Assembly (NCBI GenBank): GCA_964590495.1
Contig: CAZPWQ010000052.1
Coordinates: forward strand, 1 to 23,843
Direction: 5' to 3'
DNA: 23,843 bases
Source: CAZPWQ01 sp964590495
GTDB lineage: Bacteria; Bacteroidota; Rhodothermia; Balneolales; Balneolaceae
Below the pieces are notes generated by a model, which saw only the letters and a program-made list of their open reading frames with translations, had not been told where the DNA came from and ran no database searches. Made by a program: the position numbers and the translations under genes. Of this stretch, positions 1-8,287 are shown in pieces (within the stretch, counting starts at the first letter, position 1; every line of letters begins with the position of its first letter).

Positions 1-1
1 A

Positions 2-181
2 CATTTAACATTGGGGACTGGTCTTGCGCTCGTATGGAGTCGTATCAAGATTAAAGAGCGGGAAATTCTATAATATGCGATTGATGCCATTGAACAGGCA
101 CCTTTTTTAACGGACGAACAAAAAAGAGACATCCTGTACAACAATGCTGCGAGGTTTCTCAAAATGGAGACGAAACAATGA
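2..181 (+). pseudogene. C-terminal remnant of an amidohydrolase gene, interrupted by in-frame TAA
   Basis: One frame reads through the left edge and ends at TGA 179-181. Its last part reads IDAIEQAPFLTDEQK followed by RDILYNNAARFLKM, which resembles the C-terminal helices of amidohydrolase-family (PF04909-like) enzymes, typically ending ILYxNAARFL. The frame is broken by a single TAA at 71-73, between codons for EIL and YAIDAI. The two sides join smoothly if these three bases are removed (cta-taa-tat), so a 3 bp insertion or local duplication is the simplest explanation. The start and the metal-binding residues lie outside the window. Family assignment rests on about 30 residues and is therefore moderate. 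A sequencing or assembly error at 71-73 is possible. Confidence 0.5.
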
Positions 182-249
182 GAGGATGGGCTCTTTCTCC
201 GGTTTAGAGTGTCCTGTAATGTTAGTCATATATGTGTCAGGATGTCTGA

Positions 250-384
250 TTATTATTGCTTCTTACTACCTGCAAAGATAAAAATGGTATTACGAATAAC
301 AATCTTCTTGCTCCAGATATAACGCAGATAATACCTGATAGTGGTGGGTTTGAAACGGACAAACAGAAATATAGCAGAAGCTGA
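250..384 (+). pseudogene. possible remnant of a lipoprotein with an IPT/TIG-like start
   Basis: The frame from 250 to TGA 382-384 reads LLLLLTTCKDKNG and soon after PDITQIIPDSGGFET. The first part resembles the end of a lipoprotein signal with its lipobox cysteine. The second resembles the opening strand of an IPT/TIG Ig-like domain (usually PxITSIsPxSG). An in-frame TGA at 247-249 removes any proper N-terminus, and the frame closes after about 45 codons. If real, it is a dead fragment. Similarity is by eye over a very short stretch, so chance resemblance is quite possible. Confidence 0.22.
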
Positions 385-448
385 ATCAATTCTTAACTTA
401 GAGGAAAATGCCTGTTTATTAAAAAGTTCTGGATAAATATATCAGAAT

Positions 449-477
449 TAAGTAAGGTTAGGAGTTAATCTTACTTA
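449..477 (+). promoter_or_regulatory. 8 bp inverted repeat upstream of the barrel gene
   Basis: TAAGTAAG (449-456) and CTTACTTA (470-477) are perfect inverted copies with a 13 nt loop, ending 10 nt before the AGGAG ribosome binding site of the gene at 501. It could be a 5'-leader hairpin or a dimeric operator. No T-tract follows, so it is not a terminator. Confidence 0.3.
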
Positions 478-500
478 CTAACAATACAGGAGATGTAAAT

Positions 501-1082
501 ATGAAAATAACCAAATATAAATCACGGAGTAGTATATTAATCTTAGGGATCATACTGACAGGGATGCTCATAACGAATGTTTCATATGGGCAGAAAAGTG
601 TAATTAAGACCAATCTTGCGAATCTCGCAATTTCGGGTGGATCTGCACATTATGAACATGCTTTGAATGACGCTTCCAGCGTCCAGGTGGGTGTATTTAT
701 TTCCAGCTTGGGGATAGATCAAACCAGCTTTAGCGGTTTCGGCATAATTCCCCAGTATCGATTTTATCTTGGTAGTAATGAAATACCGCATGGTTTCTAT
801 TTTGCTCCCTTGTTAAGCTATCAGAACTTTTCACTTGAAACCGATGTGTCAAGTTCCAGCCAAAGAGCAAAAGCCACTTATTCTTTAATAGGTGGTGGAG
901 CAGATATCGGTAAACAATGGCTGATCAACCGTGCCTTTTCAATAGAACTTTCAATAGGTGCAACATTTAATGCCACCAGCCTGTCTATTAAAACTGATAA
1001 TGTAAATGAACAGGAATTCAGCACCGGTGGATTAGGCAGTGTTGCACCCCGCCTGGGAATTTCGCTGGGTTACGCATTCTGA
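501..1082 (+). CDS. small outer-membrane beta-barrel protein
   Basis: This 193-residue protein has an N-terminal signal peptide (basic MKITKYKSR, hydrophobic core about 12-25, likely cleavage after SYG before Q31). The mature part is made of alternating short amphipathic strands such as FGIIPQYRFYL, HGFYFAPLLSYQ, RAFSIELSIGATF and PRLGISLGYAF, ending in an aromatic residue as outer-membrane barrels do. About eight strands are expected from its length, similar to DUF3575/OmpW-size barrels, but I cannot name the family. The start is supported by AGGAG at 487-491, one of the few clear Shine-Dalgarno sites here. It is followed by a strong hairpin terminator, so it is probably monocistronic. Function (small pore, adhesion or structural) is not evident. 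Confidence 0.8.
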   Translation: MKITKYKSRSSILILGIILTGMLITNVSYGQKSVIKTNLANLAISGGSAHYEHALNDASSVQVGVFISSLGIDQTSFSGFGIIPQYRFYLGSNEIPHGFYFAPLLSYQNFSLETDVSSSSQRAKATYSLIGGGADIGKQWLINRAFSIELSIGATFNATSLSIKTDNVNEQEFSTGGLGSVAPRLGISLGYAF

Positions 1083-1113
1083 TGTAACCTTCTACTAAGA
1101 TACATTGATCTTC

Positions 1114-1143
1114 AGGCACAGCTTTTTTGGCTGTGCCTTTTTA
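1114..1143 (+). terminator. rho-independent terminator after the barrel gene
   Basis: AGGCACAGC (1114-1122) pairs perfectly with GCTGTGCCT (1130-1138) around a 7 nt loop and runs into a T-tract. It begins 32 nt after the stop codon of the gene ending at 1082. Confidence 0.9.
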
Positions 1144-1248
1144 TTTGCTAAAACTGAATTCTTTAGAAAGATCAGTTTTATACCTTCAGAGATACTCCTT
1201 CCTTCTTCTATTCCGTTAACATTCTCTTTATCCAAGAATTAATTACTA

Positions 1249-1256
1249 TACTTTTG
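1249..1256 (+). promoter_or_regulatory. TAnnTTTG -7 box for the MATE gene
   Basis: TACTTTTG matches the Bacteroidota-type -7 consensus TAnnTTTG exactly and lies 40 nt before the ATG at 1297. No clear TTTG -33 box is visible at the usual distance, so this is a motif-only call. Confidence 0.4.
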
Positions 1257-1296
1257 CCTGCTAAAATGAGTATTATCCCGACTTATTTTTTTATTA

Positions 1297-2742
1297 ATGG
1301 CTAATAATACTCATCATACAAAAGACAGTGAGGAACATCCTGCCGTTGTCTACGGGGGGCGCCAGTTATGGATAGATATAAAAGATTCCATCCGGGGCAA
1401 TGAGTATGATTTCACCAAAGGCAGCATAGGACGAGCTATACTTTTGCTGTCCATCCCGATGGTGCTTGAGATGGCTATGGAATCGGTCTTCGCAGTGGTA
1501 GATATATTCTTTGTCTCCAAACTCGGTCCCGAAGCCGTTGCCACGGTCGGACTCACCGAATCCATGCTAACCATCGTCTATGCCATCGCCATCGGTCTAA
1601 GTATGGCTACCACTGCCATCATCGCCCGGCGCATCGGTGAAAACAACCGGCAAGGAGCATCCGTTGCCGCCGTACAGGCTATCATTGTGGGTATCCTGGT
1701 TTCTGTTCCCATAGCCGCAGCAGGTATTTTTTATTCTCCGCAGCTTTTGATGCTCATGGGAGCCTCTGAGACAATTGTAGCAGAACTCACCGGCTATACC
1801 ACAATTATGCTTACGGGGAATGCTATCATTATGCTCCTATTTATCATCAACGCCATTTTTCGCGGTGCGGGAGATGCGGCTATATCGATGAGAGTATTGT
1901 GGTTCTCAAACCTGCTGAATATCGTGCTCGACCCGCTTCTCATTTTCGGGATTGGGCCGTTCCCGGAACTTGGCGTTACGGGAGCCGCTGTGGCCACGAC
2001 CATCGGACGCGGTTTGGGTGTTGTTTACCAATTCTACCTTCTGGCTGACAAAAGCAACCGGATCAGCATAGCGGTATCTCATCTCAAACTGAATGTTAGA
2101 GTGATGAAAAAGCTCACCCGCCTGTCTCTTGGTGGTATCGGACAGTACCTGATTGCCACTTCAAGCTGGATAGGTCTGATCCGCATAATTGCTGAATTCG
2201 GCAGTGAAGCCCTTGCGGGTTATACCATTGCTATCCGAATCATCATTTTTTCTCTGTTGCCCTCATGGGGAATGAGCAATGCGGCGGCTACCCTGGTCGG
2301 ACAAAATCTCGGCGCTGGAAAGCCCGGCAGGGCAGAAAAATCGGTCTATATCACTGCTGTTATCAATATGATTGTCCTGATGCTGATCGGGTTGCTTTTT
2401 TATGTCTTTGCCGAAGAACTTGTCATGCTCTTTACGGATGAAACAGCCGTTATCCAGACCGGTGCCCAATGCCTCCGTATCATCTGTTACGGTTATCTTT
2501 TTTATTCGTGGGGAATGATAACCACCCAGGCATTCAACGGGGCAGGAGATACCACAACGCCAACCATCCTGAACTTCATCTCTTTCTGGATGGTGGAAAT
2601 TCCCGTAGCATATGCATTTTCAATTGTTATGGGCTTTGAAGAAACCGGCGTGTTTATATCAATTGTCATAGCAGAATCACTACTGGGCGTTCTGGGTGTA
2701 TTATTGTTCCGCCGCGGAGCCTGGAAACTGCGAAAGGTTTAA
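1297..2742 (+). CDS. MATE family multidrug/toxin efflux transporter
   Basis: This 481-residue integral membrane protein has the twelve-helix, two-half organisation of MATE (MatE, PF01554) exporters. After a hydrophilic N-terminus of about 45 residues, the first repeat opens with AILLLSIPMVLEMAMESVFAVVD, the typical helix 1 with its following D-x-FFVSKLG segment. Later comes AIFRGAGDAAISM and, in the second half, TTQAFNGAGDTTTPT, the matching pair of (R/N)GAGDt motifs found in each repeat. Members export cationic drugs or metabolites using Na+ or H+ gradients; substrate cannot be read from the sequence. The length is normal for the family. There is no strong ribosome binding site before the ATG. 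The neighbours give no operon context: an upstream terminator and a downstream repeat-filled gap isolate it. Confidence 0.93.
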   Translation: MANNTHHTKDSEEHPAVVYGGRQLWIDIKDSIRGNEYDFTKGSIGRAILLLSIPMVLEMAMESVFAVVDIFFVSKLGPEAVATVGLTESMLTIVYAIAIGLSMATTAIIARRIGENNRQGASVAAVQAIIVGILVSVPIAAAGIFYSPQLLMLMGASETIVAELTGYTTIMLTGNAIIMLLFIINAIFRGAGDAAISMRVLWFSNLLNIVLDPLLIFGIGPFPELGVTGAAVATTIGRGLGVVYQFYLLADKSNRISIAVSHLKLNVRVMKKLTRLSLGGIGQYLIATSSWIGLIRIIAEFGSEALAGYTIAIRIIIFSLLPSWGMSNAAATLVGQNLGAGKPGRAEKSVYITAVINMIVLMLIGLLFYVFAEELVMLFTDETAVIQTGAQCLRIICYGYLFYSWGMITTQAFNGAGDTTTPTILNFISFWMVEIPVAYAFSIVMGFEETGVFISIVIAESLLGVLGVLLFRRGAWKLRKV

Positions 2743-2744
2743 GG

Positions 2745-3077
2745 CTAGACGCCAGACGTAAGACGGGAAAATCGAAAACTAAAAATTACACTAAAACAGT
2801 ACGGACTGTCAAGAAAATCTTTGTGTAACTTTGCGCTTCTTTGCATAACTCTGTGTAATAGCTTTTAAAGAGTATTGATGTGGCTATACTTCGGTGTTTG
2901 GTGCCTTCGGGGTTGTTACACAAAGCTGCACGAAGGAGCCACAAAGGAAAACCTGCAAGAAGTAAAAAGCGATAAGCAGTAGGCAGTTACCTCATTTAGC
3001 GCCGACCGCCACTGCAACCCGCCAACCGCTGCTGCCAACTGCTTGTGGGTTTTGTCCCCGTCTAACGTCTAGCGTAC
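2745..3077. repeat. compound extragenic repeat of nested imperfect inverted repeats
   Basis: The gap between the MATE and deacetylase genes (convergent stops) is filled by three nested inverted repeats. The outer arms, at 2745-2768 and 3055-3077, share CTAGACG and AGACGGG-type blocks. A second pair lies at 2974-2988 (GCAGTAGGCAGTT type) and 3031-3044. An inner pair built from gtgtaac/gttacac and cttcgtg/cacgaag words lies at 2819-2866 and 2911-2947. The inner element shares the exact 20-mer taactctgtgtaatagcttt (2846-2865) with a second locus at 17403-17422, so it belongs to a repeat family. No gene is seen here. A role as terminator or as a mobile repeat relic is inference. Confidence 0.75.
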
Positions 3078-3082
3078 TTGCC

Positions 3083-4411
3083 TCATTCAATGGTAATAAC
3101 GCCGGCATTGGGTTGCGCCTGGTAAACCACGTACCATCCCTGTTCATCCTCCTGTGATTGTACTACAGTTTCGGTTTCATCCTGGCGGATTGTGATCTCT
3201 CCCGTTCCGAATGAAACATAGGTTTTCAGGGTCATGGGCAGATCGTACATTTCTCCAAGATCATGTTTGAGCTCTACAGCTATCTTGTCTCCGTTCCTGT
3301 TCGTTGTCACATCCGCATTCATCCTCTGCCGGATATATTTTGTAGCGTCTTTGAAGGTAGCTACCCACAGGTCTTCCTCATACTGGCTAATGTACGTAAG
3401 GAATTCTTCCATCTCGGCTTCGGATTTTGGTTCCCATCCGATCCCTTCAATCCCGTGAAACACCAACACAAGCCAGATATTATCATGGTTAGCCGTTGTT
3501 TCAACCCATGATTTCATAAGATCCATAGGCGTATCTGTCAGAGGCCCCCGCTGCCATTGCACATACTCTTTGTCCGAACCGGCGGGATCTTCAACACTGC
3601 CCCGGTTCAGCTCTTCGAGAAACGGTTCAGGCATCCGGTTCCTGGACGCCGGGTAAATCTCATAAAGATATTTCATTACCCTCTCGTTTTCCGTACCAAA
3701 AGGTCCTTCAACTGAAAAGATATGCTCTTCACCAAGGTGACGGCTGATATCCTCCCGGCTTCTTTCCAGCTCATACCGGATGTTTGCTTCGTCCAATACG
3801 GCCAAATAGGGGTGAGTGACCGTATGACTGCCGAACTCGTGGAAATCTCCATCGAAAGTCTTCAGTTCTTTCCAGGTAATCAGTTCCGTGCCGGGATCTA
3901 CAAACAGTACGTTATTCAAATATTGATTAATGGCCTCACCACGCTTGAATTCACCCTCGCGTACTTGTCGGTATCCTTCATCAATGGCATCATAAGCTTC
4001 TTCTGTTTGACCGCTTTCGAAAAGCTGTCCTGCTTCCCTGTGGTACTGATGCACATCCTGATACCCAAGGTATCGGACAGCCGAAGCGCGTTCAAAGAAA
4101 TTCTCTTTATTTGTCGGGGTTTCTGCCGTCTCCGCTATGATCTCATTTACATCACGTCCAACAAACTCTCCCTGGTGTTCAGATTCGGGAATCGCGCCGG
4201 TGATCAGGTAAAAAGTACCGGGAAAACCGAAATCGTTCAACATCGGCAGAGCCACCCGGAAATGATTGATGGTACTGTCGTCAAAGGTCAGGGAAACCGC
4301 CCCGCTCTTATTGTGCGGCCATTTGGTGATTTCAGTTTCGGAGAGATCCTGTCCGCTACAGGAAACCAGCCATATAAACAGGAAGAATGAGATCAGCTTG
4401 ATATTCGCCAT
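3083..4411 (-). CDS. polysaccharide deacetylase (NodB-like) lipoprotein
   Basis: This 442-residue protein begins with a lipoprotein signal (hydrophobic 4-16, lipobox L15-V-S-C18), so it should be membrane-anchored in the envelope. It carries carbohydrate esterase family 4 motifs: TFDD (42-45) with the catalytic/metal aspartates, and SHTVTHP (195-201), whose H196 and H200 complete the D-H-H metal site. LVLVFHG near residue 330 fits the late His motif. About 150 residues separate motifs 1 and 2, roughly 100 more than usual, because of a charged helical insert around 85-175. The usual arginine of motif 3 (RxPxG) appears to be Glu (EGPFG). Residues after about 375 form a beta-rich tail. Substrate is unknown; an N- or O-acetylated glycan is likely. 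It is divergent from the GH78 gene, suggesting a shared carbohydrate theme. Confidence 0.85.
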   Translation of the reverse strand: MANIKLISFFLFIWLVSCSGQDLSETEITKWPHNKSGAVSLTFDDSTINHFRVALPMLNDFGFPGTFYLITGAIPESEHQGEFVGRDVNEIIAETAETPTNKENFFERASAVRYLGYQDVHQYHREAGQLFESGQTEEAYDAIDEGYRQVREGEFKRGEAINQYLNNVLFVDPGTELITWKELKTFDGDFHEFGSHTVTHPYLAVLDEANIRYELERSREDISRHLGEEHIFSVEGPFGTENERVMKYLYEIYPASRNRMPEPFLEELNRGSVEDPAGSDKEYVQWQRGPLTDTPMDLMKSWVETTANHDNIWLVLVFHGIEGIGWEPKSEAEMEEFLTYISQYEEDLWVATFKDATKYIRQRMNADVTTNRNGDKIAVELKHDLGEMYDLPMTLKTYVSFGTGEITIRQDETETVVQSQEDEQGWYVVYQAQPNAGVITIE

Positions 4412-4605
4412 TAGTCACCGGAAGTTTTATATAATTTATGGTTCATCGGCCTTCTAAACCACGTTAATTTAGCGTATAAATGCAAAATGGCAAGGACAGT
4501 ACCGAACCTGCGTCATGTCCCGATTCGATAGCAAATGGAAAGCATGATTATTGCGGTTCCGGTTCTATATGTTAAATTAAACAAACCATTTTCCTGTATA
4601 TAAAC

Positions 4606-4612
4606 TATCTTG
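4606..4612 (+). promoter_or_regulatory. TAnnTTG box abutting the GH78 start codon
   Basis: TATCTTG is one base short of TAnnTTTG and ends four bases before the ATG at 4617, which has no Shine-Dalgarno. If used, the transcript would start at or next to the start codon (leaderless). Motif evidence only. Confidence 0.3.
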
Positions 4613-4616
4613 CCAA

Positions 4617-7007
4617 ATGAACAAAATATTCCCTTGGTTATTATTCCCGGCTATACTGATGGTTGTAATCACTTCAGCCACGGCTCAACAACCTGTTGCT
4701 GTCAATCACGATCTGCTCGAGGATACATGGGAGGCTTCCTGGATCATGCATCCAACCGCCTCCTCTACTGATTACGGAGTATTTCATTTTCGGCGAACAT
4801 TTGAGATTGAATCTATTCCGGATTCATTTGTAATCAATGTTTCAGGCGATACGCGATACCGCCTGTTTATTAATGGTGAACCTGTATCGAAAGGTCCGGG
4901 GGCGGGAGACAATCACAACTGGCGGTTCGAAACAGTAGATATCGCAGAATACCTGGAGCCGGGAACAAATGTGGCAGCTGCCACGGTCTGGAATTTTGGC
5001 GAATACAATGCCATCGCGCATCACACTTTTCGTACGGCCTTCCTGTTGCAGGGAAACACCGAATTGGAATCCACTCTGAATACGGGTGAGGGATGGAAGG
5101 TGCAGAAAAATGAAGGTTACAGTCCCATACCGGTCTCTTTCCAGGATGTAGCCGGCTATTATGCAGCTCCCCATGGAGAGCATTTCCGCGCTGAAGCACA
5201 ACCGTGGGGCTGGAAACAACCTGATTATAACGACGGCAGCTGGCAGGATGTACAGGTGTACGGCCAGGCGCAGCCGCGGGGGACCAACCCGTACGGAAAT
5301 CTCTACGGGTGGAACCTGGTGCCGCGGGAAATCCCGATGATGGAGGAAAGTAAGCAGCGGATCCCCAAACTGCGCAGGACCGAAGGAATCGCGGAAAGCA
5401 GCGGATTTCTCAATGGATCCGAACCCCTCGAAATTCCAGCCGACAGCCGAGCCGTATTGCTGCTCGACCAGACATTTATCACCAATGCCTACCCGGTGCT
5501 CAAAGTCTCCGGCGGAAAAGATGCAGAAATCAAGCTGACTTATGCCGAATCGCTCCGGCACCCGGATAACAGCAAAGGAAACCGGGATGAAATTGAGGGG
5601 AAAGAAATCCTTGGCTTACACGATATTTTCATTGCCGGCGGCGGTGAAAACCGCATCCTTCAAACACTCTGGCTTCGCTCGTTCCGCTATATCCAGGTGG
5701 AGATAGAGACTGCCGGGGAACCTCTGACACTGCATGAGTTGCATGGAATTGCCACCGGCTATCCGTTTGAAGAAAATGCGGTTTTCGAAAGCAGCGATGA
5801 AAGCCTTGACGATATCTGGGAAACCGGATGGCGAACCGCCCGCCTCAACGCCTTCGAAACATACTGGGACTGCGCCTATTACGAGCAGCTACAGTACGTT
5901 GGCGATACCAGAATCCAGGCTCTTATCTCACTTTATGTGTCAGGTGACGATCGTCTAATGCGTAAAGCCATTCACGATTTCCAAAACTCACAAATGCCAG
6001 ACGGCATCACCATGAGCCGCTATCCCTCGCGACATCCGCAATACATTCCGCCTTATTCACTCTTGTGGATATCCATGGTACATGATTACTGGATGCATCG
6101 CAAAGATGATGCCTTTGTTAAACAATTTTTGCCCGGGATTCGCAGTGTTGTCAGCTGGTTTGAAGATCACATGGATGAGGAAATGGACCTTCTGGGACCG
6201 ATGCCGTGGTGGAATTATGTGGATGCTGCGGAGGGTTTCGAAAGAGGTACACCTCCCGGCTCAGACAATGGAAATTCAATCGTAATCTCCCTCCAGATGC
6301 TCTATGTTCTGGAATATGCAGCAGAACTGGCCGATGAGTTTGATCGAGAACAGGACTTGAGCTATTACAACGGGCTGATCAAGCGTTTACGTTCATCTAT
6401 ACCTGAACATGGCTGGAACAGTGTGCGGCAGATGATGGCTGATACTCCGCAACAGGATACCTTCAGCCAACATGCCAATATACTGGCAATTTTGACAGGG
6501 CTCATTCCGCAAAACGTGCAGGATAATTTGATGCACCGGATCATGAATGATGATGACCTGGTTCAGACTACCTACTACTTTAAATTTTATCTTTTCCGTG
6601 CCATGCGAAAAACCGGGCTGGGAAATGAATATCTTGACCAGCTGGGTCCGTGGCACGAGGCGCTTGACCGCGGGATGACCACCTTCCCGGAACATCCCGA
6701 ACCAACCCGCTCAGATGCCCACGCCTGGAGCTCCAGCCCGAACTACGACTTCCTGGCAACCGTTGCCGGTATACGTCCAGATGCCCCGGGCTTCAGCTCG
6801 GTCCTGATCGAACCTCATCCCGGAGATCTGGACAGGATCCGTGCCTCAATGCCTCATCCCGAAGGAGAAATAAGAGTGGATTTAACTGTGGAGGGAGATA
6901 GAATCAGCGGAACCGTCCTACTTCCTTATGGCCACCAGGGAAGATTCGTGTGGAACGGAGAAGAAATACTGCTGCAAAGCGGCATTCAACAAATAGATGT
7001 GGAATAG
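4617..7007 (+). CDS. exported GH78-like (alpha-L-rhamnosidase family) glycoside hydrolase
   Basis: This 796-residue protein has a signal peptide cleaved near residue 24 (SATA before QQ). An N-terminal beta-sandwich region (about 35-200, with FHFRRTFEI and DTRYRLFINGEPV as in rhamnosidase N-domains) precedes a second beta domain and an (alpha/alpha)6 catalytic barrel from about residue 385. The barrel opens with TYWDCAYYEQLQYVGDTRIQ, a variant of the D-C-P-x-x-D/E-x-x-G-W-x-G-D segment of GH78, and continues with GPMPWWNYVD and SQHANILAIL. The C-terminal sandwich contains SDAHAWSSSPNYDFL and GIRPDAPGF, both typical of GH78. Likely role: removing alpha-L-rhamnose or a related sugar from plant or algal glycans outside the inner membrane. 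The phosphotriesterase gene follows after 82 bp on the same strand, so they may be co-transcribed. Substrate is uncertain. Confidence 0.85.
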   Translation: MNKIFPWLLFPAILMVVITSATAQQPVAVNHDLLEDTWEASWIMHPTASSTDYGVFHFRRTFEIESIPDSFVINVSGDTRYRLFINGEPVSKGPGAGDNHNWRFETVDIAEYLEPGTNVAAATVWNFGEYNAIAHHTFRTAFLLQGNTELESTLNTGEGWKVQKNEGYSPIPVSFQDVAGYYAAPHGEHFRAEAQPWGWKQPDYNDGSWQDVQVYGQAQPRGTNPYGNLYGWNLVPREIPMMEESKQRIPKLRRTEGIAESSGFLNGSEPLEIPADSRAVLLLDQTFITNAYPVLKVSGGKDAEIKLTYAESLRHPDNSKGNRDEIEGKEILGLHDIFIAGGGENRILQTLWLRSFRYIQVEIETAGEPLTLHELHGIATGYPFEENAVFESSDESLDDIWETGWRTARLNAFETYWDCAYYEQLQYVGDTRIQALISLYVSGDDRLMRKAIHDFQNSQMPDGITMSRYPSRHPQYIPPYSLLWISMVHDYWMHRKDDAFVKQFLPGIRSVVSWFEDHMDEEMDLLGPMPWWNYVDAAEGFERGTPPGSDNGNSIVISLQMLYVLEYAAELADEFDREQDLSYYNGLIKRLRSSIPEHGWNSVRQMMADTPQQDTFSQHANILAILTGLIPQNVQDNLMHRIMNDDDLVQTTYYFKFYLFRAMRKTGLGNEYLDQLGPWHEALDRGMTTFPEHPEPTRSDAHAWSSSPNYDFLATVAGIRPDAPGFSSVLIEPHPGDLDRIRASMPHPEGEIRVDLTVEGDRISGTVLLPYGHQGRFVWNGEEILLQSGIQQIDVE

Positions 7008-7089
7008 ATTATATCATTCTATTTCGGAGATTCATGATCCCTTTATTATTATTAAAGGAGTCAAAATTTAACAAACAATCGTATTCGGT

Positions 7090-8151
7090 ATGAAAACTTC
7101 TGCGCTTTCATTAAATCTTATTCTCAGTTTCACTCTCCTGATGTTCATTGCCTCTGCCTGCGGATCCGCCGATGGAGAAACAGACGAAACTCAAATAATG
7201 ACAGTCACCGGACCGGTGGCATCGTCGGATATGGGAAAAACCCTGATCCATGAACATGTGCTGGTAGACTGGGTCGGCGCGGACAGCACCGGCTATCACC
7301 GGTGGAACAGGAATGAGGTTGTTAAACGGGTACTGCCTTTCATAGAAGAGGCTGCAGATGCCGGCGTCGAGACGATCCTCGAACTTACACCCGCCTACTT
7401 GGGACGTGATCCATTCATCCTGCAGGAGCTCTCCCGGAAATCGGGTGTTCAGATTCTCACCAATACCGGTTACTACGGGGCCGTTGACAACAGGTTTATG
7501 CCCGAACATGCCTGGGAGGAAAGTGCTGAAGAACTCGCAGACCGCTGGATTGATGAATTTGAAAATGGCATTGACGAAAGCGGAATACGGCCGGGTTTTA
7601 TGAAGATTTCCGTAAAAGGTGAGGGATCGTTATCCGGCCTTCATCAAAAAATTGTTACGGCGGCGGCAATAACACATCTGGAAACAGGCCTGACCATCGT
7701 TTCGCATACTACCGGAAATGAACCGGCCCTGGAGCAGATCGGGATATTAAAGGAAAACGGAGTCTCGCCCGCTGCCTGGGTCTGGACACACTCTCAGTCG
7801 GGAGATCTCGAAACCCAAATCGAAATCGGCAACGAAGGGGCCTGGATCTCGCTTGATAATTTCAATTACGATCCAAAAAGAGAAGCCGGCGAAGAAGGAA
7901 ACCTGGATTGGTTTGTACAGCGTCTCTCTGAGCTAGAATCCGAAGATTTGTTGCATAAAGTCCTGATCTCCCACGACGCCGGTTACTACAATCCCGATGA
8001 ACCCGGAGGAGGAGATTTCAGAGGTTACACCGATATCTTCCAACATTTGGTTCCCGCTCTGAAGGAAAATGGCTTCACCGAGGATGATATTGATCAATTG
8101 CTGGTTCGAAATCCGCGTGAGGCGTATGGTATTCAGGTTAGGGAGAGATAA
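7090..8151 (+). CDS. phosphotriesterase-family metal hydrolase, lipoprotein
   Basis: This 353-residue member of the PTE/aryldialkylphosphatase family (PF02126) is built on an amidohydrolase TIM barrel. An N-terminal lipoprotein signal (hydrophobic 6-22, ASA before C24) places it in the envelope, which is unusual because most family members are cytosolic. All binuclear metal ligands can be assigned: H54 and H56 (HEH on strand 1), a carboxylated lysine at K172 (GFMKIS), H206 (SHTTG), H234 (WTHSQ) and D296 (SHDAGY). The C-terminus LLVRNPREAYGI is typical. Bacterial relatives are often lactonases or esterases, and true phosphotriesterase activity is rare, so the substrate is open. Location downstream of a glycosidase suggests hydrolysis of a sugar lactone or ester, which is inference. 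Confidence 0.87.
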   Translation: MKTSALSLNLILSFTLLMFIASACGSADGETDETQIMTVTGPVASSDMGKTLIHEHVLVDWVGADSTGYHRWNRNEVVKRVLPFIEEAADAGVETILELTPAYLGRDPFILQELSRKSGVQILTNTGYYGAVDNRFMPEHAWEESAEELADRWIDEFENGIDESGIRPGFMKISVKGEGSLSGLHQKIVTAAAITHLETGLTIVSHTTGNEPALEQIGILKENGVSPAAWVWTHSQSGDLETQIEIGNEGAWISLDNFNYDPKREAGEEGNLDWFVQRLSELESEDLLHKVLISHDAGYYNPDEPGGGDFRGYTDIFQHLVPALKENGFTEDDIDQLLVRNPREAYGIQVRER

Positions 8152-8287
8152 TAATCCAGTTTTGGCTAAAACTTTAGATGTACAATTTTGGTTATAAGCC
8201 TACAGTTAGCCGATATTTTTAATTCATATCTCTTTAATCAATTATGACTTTAACCAATCACATCCCTTAACAAAATGAGGAATGGTC

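Larger units (their letters stand above)
182..500. other. AT-rich gap without an intact gene
   Basis: There is no open frame with a credible start. The stretch holds the possible lipoprotein remnant at 250-384 and an inverted repeat at 449-477, and leads into the ribosome binding site of the barrel gene at 501. I see no terminator for the broken upstream gene. Confidence 0.6.

Noticed and set aside
3722..4390. 222-codon plus-strand frame opposite the deacetylase
   Set aside because: It lies wholly antisense to a protein with clear NodB motifs and a lipobox; its translation has no recognisable domain.
4842..5561. 239-codon minus-strand frame within the GH78-like gene
   Set aside because: Antisense shadow; the sense protein has domain motifs throughout this stretch.
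8282..8287. Alternative methyltransferase start two codons upstream (ATG 8282)
   Set aside because: The GAGGA site at 8277-8281 would touch this ATG, while spacing is right for ATG 8288.
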